From: Acanthaster planci
Lineage: Eukaryota; Echinodermata; Asteroidea; Valvatida; Acanthasteridae
Assembly (NCBI RefSeq): GCF_001949145.1
Contig: NW_019091452.1
Span: 1,039,133 to 1,078,421 of the forward strand
DNA: 39,289 bases
Direction: 5' to 3'
Part shown: positions 32,915-39,289 of the stretch, one piece after another
Layout: each line of letters begins with the position of its first letter
How positions within the stretch are numbered: the first letter of the stretch is position 1
Program-made: the position numbers and the translations under genes
Notes under the pieces: model-generated
Seen by the model: the letters and a program-made list of their open reading frames with translations, nothing else
Told to the model about the DNA's origin: nothing
Databases searched by the model: none

Positions 32915-32970
32915 CAGTGGCGTAACTAGGGTACATTTATCATGACGTTACGGGGGGGGGGGCTCGTGAA
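32915..32970 (+). repeat. GTGGCGTAACTAGG...GGGGGG repeat fragment
   Basis: CAGTGGCGTAACTAGGGT followed by a ten-G run; this looks like a dispersed element end seen in many animal genomes. Only a fragment. Confidence 0.35.
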
Positions 32971-34655
32971 ACAACATGGAAAAAACTACCAGTAATTTCC
33001 ACGAACGCTACGTGTAGAAAACACATATTATCGAGGAACTGGATTTGAAAGTCGCAGAATATGCCCGATTACCGTTATCTAACTCCCAACTTTCTGAATA
33101 TTTACAGAAAATCACACAATTTTTACACAGGACAAGTTGTTTTCAAAGAGTTCCTAGTAACGAAACATACAAAGCATAAAGGGTTTCACTCAGTACGTTT
33201 GCACTACATTTAAGCTTTTTTTTATTAGCATCTGTATACACTGAACTGATTAACATGTACACCACTACTGTGCCCAGCACAAACGCCTGATTTCAAAAGC
33301 ATGTTCTTACAAATACGCACAAGATATTGCTTCTTTCGATAGACTTTTTATCACACATTCAACGCCTTGCATCAAAATGCTAGTCATTTCATGTAAACAC
33401 CTATTTATGATAATCTTGCTTATAGTTTTGTTAAAAATTCCGTTGCTTTTGAAAACACACACACACACATCTGAATCCATCCATAGTGTTTAAATTCACG
33501 CTTTCTGAAGTTTCTGCATACCTTGCCAACAACAGTGATCCTATAAACATAGATAGCAGAACAGTGCTACGTTGAGTCGCTTTTATATCGTACTTCTATC
33601 TATGTTTTTATATGTTTCACGCACATTCAAGCGATTATTACCAGCTAAACCTGCAATATAATCCGAAAACTTTGATATTTGGAACAGCGCAAAAATCAAC
33701 ATGCTAAACCACGATCACAAGCATTTCTTCATGGTGGTAAATATTTTGACCGTGGGAATAAAATAAATTTATTCGTTGAAACAATCGGTGAAGTGGCAAT
33801 ACTACCCAAAACAAGCAAAACTTAATGAATTTAATATTTTCCTATGCATAAAAGCTTGGTGGACTTAAAACTACGTCTTTGATGCGTTATGAACCTCAGT
33901 TGCATGCATTTGAATTTTTAAATTTCTAACTACAGACTTTTCACTGCGTTGGTGCTTTTCATTGGAAAATGCATTAAATCAAAACAAAAAAAAGAACATC
34001 AACTTCAATATAGTATATCATTGCCATTTGGTAATGTAGTTGAAAATGCAAACTAGACAGCTCTACTGTTATGCCACTCTAAACCTTCTGAATATCTGTA
34101 GGCAATTTGATTCTTTTCCCACAAAACCATAAAATATCGTGGGAGAGAAAAAAAATCACGCAGCATAAATGGTTACTTTTGTTACGTTTACGTAAAACAT
34201 TTACTTTCAAGCCTTGCGTATTACCAACTAAAAAAGTATTTAAGTCTTAAGAAACACTGACCTCTGAGTAAACATTACAATGTGCTCTGCACAGCCTAGA
34301 GATGAGTAATTTAAAAGGGGAAACCACTATCCCGATATTGTTTCTTTTTTACATGTGGCCAAAAGATTCAACGGCTCGCGTCGAAAAATCCCTGCCATTC
34401 CGGGTAAATAGTAACCAACTTGACCTTGTTCTTAGGCTTGGAGATTTTCCTAGGTCTCCAGAGAAAAAACATCCAAAAATAGTCTTACAATCGAACTTTG
34501 TCCCTTCTGTTGCTAACATTAGTGATCTAACGAGTTATTAAATAGGGGGAAGTGAAAAGTCAAAATCGCATTTTCAAAAGGTTCATGTAAGGTTCACGTG
34601 TGCGCTAAACTAATGCGCATTGGATAGTTTTTAAGTCGAACATATCATAAAGACA

Positions 34656-34661
34656 TTTATT
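34656..34661 (-). promoter_or_regulatory. Poly(A) signal candidate for the RPTP gene
   Basis: TTTATT on the plus strand is AATAAA on the minus strand, about 410 bases beyond the RPTP stop. It is the first canonical hexamer I find downstream. Confidence 0.4.
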
Positions 34662-35067
34662 AACACCTGTCTTTGTGATGTAACTAAAAAATTTGAACCT
34701 CAGGATTATCAAAGCTCCCAAAGGCACGAACTTTGCTAATAAGGTTGATGGTGTAATGAATTATGTCACCGAATGAATTGTTATACTATACTAACGTGCG
34801 TATTTAAACAATCTGTAATTTAATTCCAAATAGCAAAAACCGCGAACTTTGCTAAAACAGGTATTTACAGCGGTAGATGTTCTACTGTCGCAACGACCTG
34901 GATTCACTGAATGAATGGTTGAGTCACAATAGACCCAAGTCACTGAAATAGGAAAATATTACTTTAAATTGTGCGGTAAGCGGAGCTTTGGATTTCACAA
35001 AGTTGGAACCCTTTTCAGCAGGTTACCAATGGTATTTGAGGTGAAGGTCATGCTGCAAGTCAGCGTT

Positions 35068-35139
35068 CTACAGGTTGGCATAGGTGACATTGGAATCCAA
35101 GTACAACTGAAGAACTTCATAGCACAGTGCGTAGTGCTC
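35068..35139 (-). CDS. RPTP terminal exon and stop
   Basis: EHYALCYEVLQLYLDSNVTY, ANL, stop TAG at 35068-35070. It matches the C-terminal EQY.FCY...L.YL helix of RPTP D2. Acceptor ttttacag before 35139. The stop directly follows the D2 helix, as is usual in RPTPs. Confidence 0.93.
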   Translation of the reverse strand, partial: EHYALCYEVLQLYLDSNVTYANL

Positions 35140-38100
35140 CTGTAAAAAAAAATATCCCATTCCAATCGCATAATATACAAGTGGTTAAACATCATTGAAA
35201 ACATTTGTTTAACAGCTGAATATGGAACTGCTCAGGATTCTTGGTTACGCGAGAAAATATTTTGTCGAATCCTGAAAACCAGTGAATATCACTGCACCAA
35301 ACTGCACAGTATTGTGGTCCCAGTTGCGACAACAAAATGGTATTCTTGGGAATGAATGCTATCAAAACTGGTTCCCTTCTATATGCTTGAGGCATGTTTG
35401 ACAGCTTTTTCCCTTTTTTATTTGAGCAACAGGTGTTCGAATTGAATTCCATCCAACTTTACAAAGGCATGCGTATTCATGAGTCATTTGGACGGATGCC
35501 ATTAGAGTTCTTGGAAGACACGCAGTGAGTAATTTTTTGATAAGGTGAAAAAGTTACATCAGGCTGAAATATGAAATGGATAGTATAAAATAAATACTCT
35601 TGAGATACAGTATCTACACAGCAGACTTACCACTGAGTACATCATGTTTTGGTGTGCCATCCGGAGGCGGAACACGGCTTGAAACACGTCTACAACCTTC
35701 TCCTCTTTAGACTGTTCCAGAAGTGACATCAGAGCGAAGTAGACTGCACTGCGACCCATGCCATCGCTGCTGGGAAAAAATGTATTGATTGTAAATAAAA
35801 GAGTTTAAAATTCACTACCCACGCTATTAGCTTTGTCATCAACTGCAAGTAATAAATTGTCATAGATATTCTTCCACAGACTTTCCTCAAAGCCGTTGTT
35901 TTCAGTTACCCTAGATAGAAAAAATATATATTGTAGCGGCAGAGCCGTGTGGTGGGCCCCTACCGGTAAGCCTGGGAGACCCGTTACCGCGGCACCGGCG
36001 TAATAGCGTTGTTAGAAGCACATTGTTTGGTAGAGTTTTTTTTTTCTTCTGGAGTGAATGTCAGAAAACGTCTGCTGAAATGAATGGCCGAGAGCCAAAG
36101 AAACCTACAAGAAGGCCTGATTGTGTCTCAATTGTTAATGTGGACAGACCCAGCAGAAGTGGTCAACGTTACAATATATAAACATGCAAACTTGCTGCAA
36201 ACTCCTACACAAAGTTCGTATTATGTCTCATGTTCTCACAAGAATCTCTTATCAGATCAACTTTACTAACATGCAGTGAGCCACGATAGGTGTGTCCTTG
36301 TCAAGCCACTCTTGAGTAAGTCCCATGAGAGTTAACATTCCTTGTAAGGAGGTGGGCGTGTCCTCATTGGAGGGCCAGTCTAAACACTCAAACTGGCAGA
36401 CAGTGCGGGGTTCCTCTTCAGTCTGCAATTATAGTGAGAATTGAAGACGATTGGTTGCCAAGCTGAGGTTGAAAGTGCACGTGATTTATTCATTTGAGGC
36501 GATACCATTGGCCTTTTGAATCGTTTCAAATGACATGCAGTTTACACTTGTTTGTTGGCAGGAAAAATCTCTCATAGAACTTTATTTTAATAAACGTTTG
36601 ATTTGCAATGAATATAAAACATTCGTATCCTGTAGATTTTTTTATTCAAAATACTTTCTGCACAGTACAACGGTATTGTGGAAGGTGGCCGGGGGGTGTG
36701 GGTTTCAATCTAAACCAAACCACCATAATGTCGGCCTTCGGTCTGAGCCTGCATGACTTACTCTCTCAACGTTTCCGTCGCATTGCTTTTTGCGAGTGGC
36801 TAGTAAAACTGTATTCGGCCATCATAATAAACTACTGGGTTTCTGGAAAAGAATTGGACAATGCCTTGCATTTTGATTACCTTGAGGTCCTTGTTTCTCA
36901 GAGTAAACACCCGTTGTATTACATTGTCATACTTGTTTGTCTCTTTTAGCTTGACAAGAAGTGGGCCAAATTCTACTGTCGAACCCTTTTTCTCTGGCCA
37001 GTACTGGCACATAGTCTGTAAAGCGAAACAAAAAGGACTTAACTATGAAAAGCAGGAATGAATACCAGAAAAACTTTAGGCGAAGAGAAACAAAAGGTTG
37101 TTTGAAATCTCCCAGTGTCTTGATGTCATCTCGCTTACACTTCAAAAAGTTTTGAATCTTTCGACCTTGCTTACCATTCACAGGAAAGTGTACATCCTAA
37201 GAACAAATAGGCAGAACCTTTTATAGTTTACTTCTCACAAATACGTCTGGATCGAAGTTAACAGCTCAATCAAGCACTGTTTTCGCTTTTTTATTGACGC
37301 ACTTGTCAAACACAAATACAAACACGTGTATCTGCAATATGACTTTACCTCATTGGCTGGATCCAGCGGGTTCAACATGACAATGCAACCCACTTTGTAG
37401 TCATACACCAATCGCCAAATATCTGCTACGGTGTTTGGCATAGGCATCTGCGTACTGATATACATGCTCTTCTTGCGGTAGCCCTGTTTAAGAATGAAAA
37501 TTTATATAAATAAAAGCCGAGCCCACCACAAGTTCCTGCAGGTATTTCTTTTTCATTTTTCTTCCTGCTTCTTTGTAGTGACTGCTTCTGTAAAGGAACT
37601 CCTAAAGGTGTAAAACCGAAATCATAACAGACTTGTGGAAGAACTTACATGAGCCCGGCTTCAATGATGGCAAGGTAGATCCTTTGTCCTATCACTTGTT
37701 TCATGCAAACTCGGATTTCAATTTGAAGTTTGGGGAGCTAATTGATGTCAGCATTCTAGGGCTAATGTTTTAGCCACAGTACAACTGATGCCTTGTGGAG
37801 TGGGATTGTTTTGACACTGTGGAAACCTCTAATACCTCATCGAAACTGTCTACAAATTTATTCTTTATGACGAAGTTTGTGCAGTAAAAGGGTAAAAATG
37901 CTGATAACATCCCGGAGCTCTGGACGACAATTGGCTGACATGTATTTGCAGCTAAAGTAATCGTCTAACTTACCGGTAGGAAATGTGCGTTGATGTAATC
38001 GGTGTCATTTTCATACACGCTCGTCATCAACACTGCCCGGGAACGTTGCTCTGTGGAAACAAGCCCAACCGGACGTCATTATCATTGTAGTACTTCCTGA

Positions 38101-38946
38101 ATATGTTTCACTAATTACCCCAAGCACTCTAAGAGTTTTTTTTCGACTAATCATCAAATAAGATGGTAAACAAATAATAAAGGATTGTCTTTGTTCTAGT
38201 TCACGTAAATAGCTCTTGACTTAAAATGAGATACGATGGTCAAGTGAAGGCATAGTTTGCGAAGTAAATGCACGTATGAAGTACTTTATTGAAACAACAC
38301 GGTGTGTCGTTCCTAAACATATATACCACAAGGTATGTAAAACCATATTTAAGCAAAAGAGGATTCTTTCCCCTCACAGCAGAATGCATTTAACCTCAGG
38401 ACAAACATCAACCATTGCTCATTAACATTTCTCACCTCAAATTCAGCTGTGCAAATCTGACTTACTGGAAAAAAATGTATCATTAATTCATTACACTACA
38501 ATAAAGAATCCACAGTATGGAGGACAAAAAGAAGTGTTTTAGGTTGCCCTTATTTAATTTTGAAAATTGACAAATAAGCATCAATAAATATTATTAATAT
38601 TTCGTAAAGGAAGTTACCTCTTTCAGTCCCTTCACTTGAATTACACCAAAAATTTCTTCTTGATAGCAACATTTTGATAATCAGAGGTTTCGATGGCAAA
38701 AAGTTGAAGGCCCGTACAATGGAAAAGTTACAGAAAAAAAAACACTGTCCAAAGGGTAAAAATGTGATGCAAACAGCGTCAAAACCAACAAGCTACAGAG
38801 ACCCATCGAAAGTATTAATGCCAATATGCGCACTCACTTGCAGGGAAATCAGAGAATCGATTCTTGTTGACATTCTCAGGGCGCAGTCCAGTCTGCGCAG
38901 TTTCTCTCTCCACACTGCGCTTCATTGCCAGCAGTTTGCTCAAGGC
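35068..38946 (-). CDS. Receptor-type protein tyrosine phosphatase, D2 domain to stop (seven exons, 5'-partial)
   Basis: Minus-strand exons in coding order: 38838-38946, 37974-38050, 37349-37483, 36881-37015, 36271-36422, 35631-35766, 35068-35139. Splice phases agree at every junction. Domain order: linker helix, NKNRF (KNRY-like loop), DYINAHFLP, YISTQMPMPNTVADIWRLV, CQYWPEKKG, CLDWPSNEDTP, AHCIDGMGRSA signature, VVDVFQAVFRLR, EHYALCYEVLQLYLDS. This is the order of an RPTP D2 domain. WPD has become WPS, the signature lacks the usual SAGxGRTG, and the Q-loop glutamines are replaced, so D2 is probably weakly active or regulatory. The subfamily (R2A/R2B/R4-like) is not settled. D1, the membrane segment and the ectodomain lie beyond the window. 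The gene is convergent with P3H. Confidence 0.93.
35140..35630 (-). other. RPTP intron, 491 bp
   Basis: Nothing recognised beyond splice sites. Confidence 0.7.
35631..35766 (-). CDS. RPTP exon: D2 signature loop and following helix
   Basis: Reads (I)DGMGRSAVYFALMSLLEQ, KVVDVFQAVFRLR, NMMYSV. Combined with the previous exon the signature is HCIDGMGRS, a Cx5R loop. The acceptor is tcccagcag; use of the first AG (exon start 35769) would insert one Ser. The helix motif VVDVFQAV is typical of RPTP D2. Q-loop positions read MYSVEHY instead of the usual QT.EQY. Donor gtaagt at 35630, phase 0. Confidence 0.93.
35767..36270 (-). other. RPTP intron splitting the signature motif, 504 bp
   Basis: Donor gttagt, acceptor cccagcag (tandem). 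Contains a GC-rich patch at about 35935-36005 (TACCGGTAAGCCTGGGAGACC) that differs from its AT-rich surroundings. Confidence 0.7.
36271..36422 (-). CDS. RPTP exon: D2 WPD-equivalent loop and first half of the signature
   Basis: 50 codons plus two bases: TEEEPRTVCQFECLDWPSNE, DTPTSLQGMLTLM, DKDTPIVAHC, AT. WPS stands where the catalytic acid loop WPD should be. The exon ends two bases after the signature Cys; donor is gttagt at 36270, a weak non-consensus site. The next exon completes Ile. Confidence 0.9.
36423..36880 (-). other. RPTP intron, 458 bp
   Basis: Nothing recognised beyond splice sites. Confidence 0.7.
36881..37015 (-). CDS. RPTP exon: D2 QYWP segment
   Basis: 45 codons: TMCQYWPEKKGSTVEFGPLL, VKLKETNKYD, VFTLRNKDLK. 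C..YWP is the conserved PTP motif between the IVML and WPD blocks. Acceptor ctttacag, donor gtaatc at 36880, phase 0. Confidence 0.93.
37016..37348 (-). other. RPTP intron, 333 bp
   Basis: No extra exon needed: the PANE-TMCQYWP junction is complete. Confidence 0.7.
37349..37483 (-). CDS. RPTP exon: D2 IATQGP-like segment
   Basis: 45 codons: GYRKKSMYISTQMPMPNTVA, DIWRLVYDYK, CIVMLNPLDPANE. It matches the YIATQGPL..T..DFWRM..E..C..IVML block of PTP domains. Acceptor cttaaacag, donor gtaaag at 37348, phase 0 both ends. Confidence 0.93.
37484..37973 (-). other. RPTP intron, 490 bp
   Basis: Nothing recognised. Confidence 0.7.
37974..38050 (-). CDS. RPTP exon: D2 YINA segment
   Basis: Joins as (K)QRSRAVLMTSVYENDTDYI then NAHFLP; DYINA is the conserved PTP YINAs/DYINA motif. 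Acceptor tttccacag, donor gtaagt at 37973, ending phase 0. Confidence 0.9.
38051..38837 (-). other. RPTP intron, 787 bp
   Basis: AT-rich; nothing recognised. Confidence 0.7.
38838..38946 (-). CDS. RPTP exon: D1-D2 linker and start of D2
   Basis: Reads ALSKLLAMKRSVERETAQ to NVNKNRFSDFPA plus one base. NKNRF corresponds to the KNRY phosphotyrosine-recognition loop with Tyr replaced by Phe. Acceptor gattatag before 38946, donor gtgagt at 38837, phase 1. Confidence 0.85.
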
Positions 38947-39289
38947 CTATAATCAAGGGTAAAGAAACTCTTTTAATATCGAGGTACAATTGTTTCACTG
39001 TGATGTTCTGTCCCATTTTCGACTGCAACGTAATTATCTCGGACAACATGATGGGGGAAGTGGGATTTCCACTTCACCAGGGTCGAATTTCTTCCCATAT
39101 GCTCACCAGAGGATTTATAAGCAGTTGTAATTTCAATTGAAAAAAGACAACCCTGTTTTTTAATTGTACAGTAATCGATAAATACTGCCATACCAACGAA
39201 AGTAACATGTGCGAAGAGGCATCCTTTTCCATTGTCATCTCTTCCCATTTGCACTCTTTGTTTTCTGTTTCTTTTTGCAAATCACCGCC
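38947..39289 (-). other. RPTP upstream intron, to window end
   Basis: The D1 domain exons are not seen here; the open frames do not match PTP motifs. Confidence 0.6.

Larger units (their letters stand above)
32744..35067. other. Intergenic and RPTP 3' UTR
   Basis: Short (AC)n at about 33458-33469. Otherwise AT-rich without recognised genes. The part nearest 35067 should be RPTP 3' UTR. Confidence 0.6.

Noticed and set aside
38947-39289. Possible further RPTP exon (end of D1) at the window edge
   Set aside because: None of the minus-strand frames carries the expected C-terminal D1 helix motifs, and the 38946 acceptor is clear.

Overview
The window is eukaryotic: spliced genes with GT-AG introns, a scaffold gap of 770 N, a smaller gap of 31 N and a single N inside an exon. 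It carries abundant fold-back (MITE-like) elements and a very high density of the self-complementary hexamer ACATGT, seen as TACATGTA and (TACATG)n. The repeat style, with TACATGTA, TACCGGTA, GACTTG minisatellites and a GGGGCCAATTTCA fold-back element, suggests a marine invertebrate. An echinoderm or another ambulacrarian is most likely, but the species cannot be fixed from sequence alone.

Positions 1-28744 hold the 5'-truncated end of a plus-strand gene of the prolyl 3-hydroxylase / CRTAP (leprecan) family. Nine exons are recognisable between 7605 and 28744. They encode the second half of the TPR-like CRTAP region (two CxxxC motifs), a long acidic linker, and an Fe(II)/2-oxoglutarate dioxygenase domain with its HxD...H triad and 2OG-binding Arg. 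The first exon (signal peptide, first TPR segment) lies upstream or is not recognisable. One dioxygenase exon is cut by a single N at 26723, and about 40 residues are missing there. The TPR-region exon at 17262 can be read through its splice donor for 72 more codons, giving an acidic tail that ends in Ser-Asp-Glu-Leu just before a stop. That would be a CRTAP-like, ER-retained short product, whereas the long form ends Met-Lys-Lys-Ser with no KDEL-type signal. This possible dual output is the most interesting feature of the window.

Positions 28745-35067 are intergenic between two convergent genes. They contain the P3H 3' UTR with poly(A) signals, a 385-bp tandem duplication, and a very clean 175-bp MITE with 31-bp inverted termini and an 11-bp target-site duplication (Mutator-like). 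The TACATGTA hexamer, present throughout the first 29.6 kb, is essentially absent from here to the end.

Positions 35068-38946 carry, on the minus strand, seven exons of a receptor-type protein tyrosine phosphatase covering the membrane-distal D2 domain through the stop codon. The D2 keeps the Cys and Arg of the signature but has lost the WPD aspartate and the Q-loop glutamines. The intron that splits the signature motif ends in a CAGCAG tandem acceptor, which could toggle one residue inside the phosphate-binding loop. The rest of that gene (D1, transmembrane and ectodomain) lies beyond 39289.
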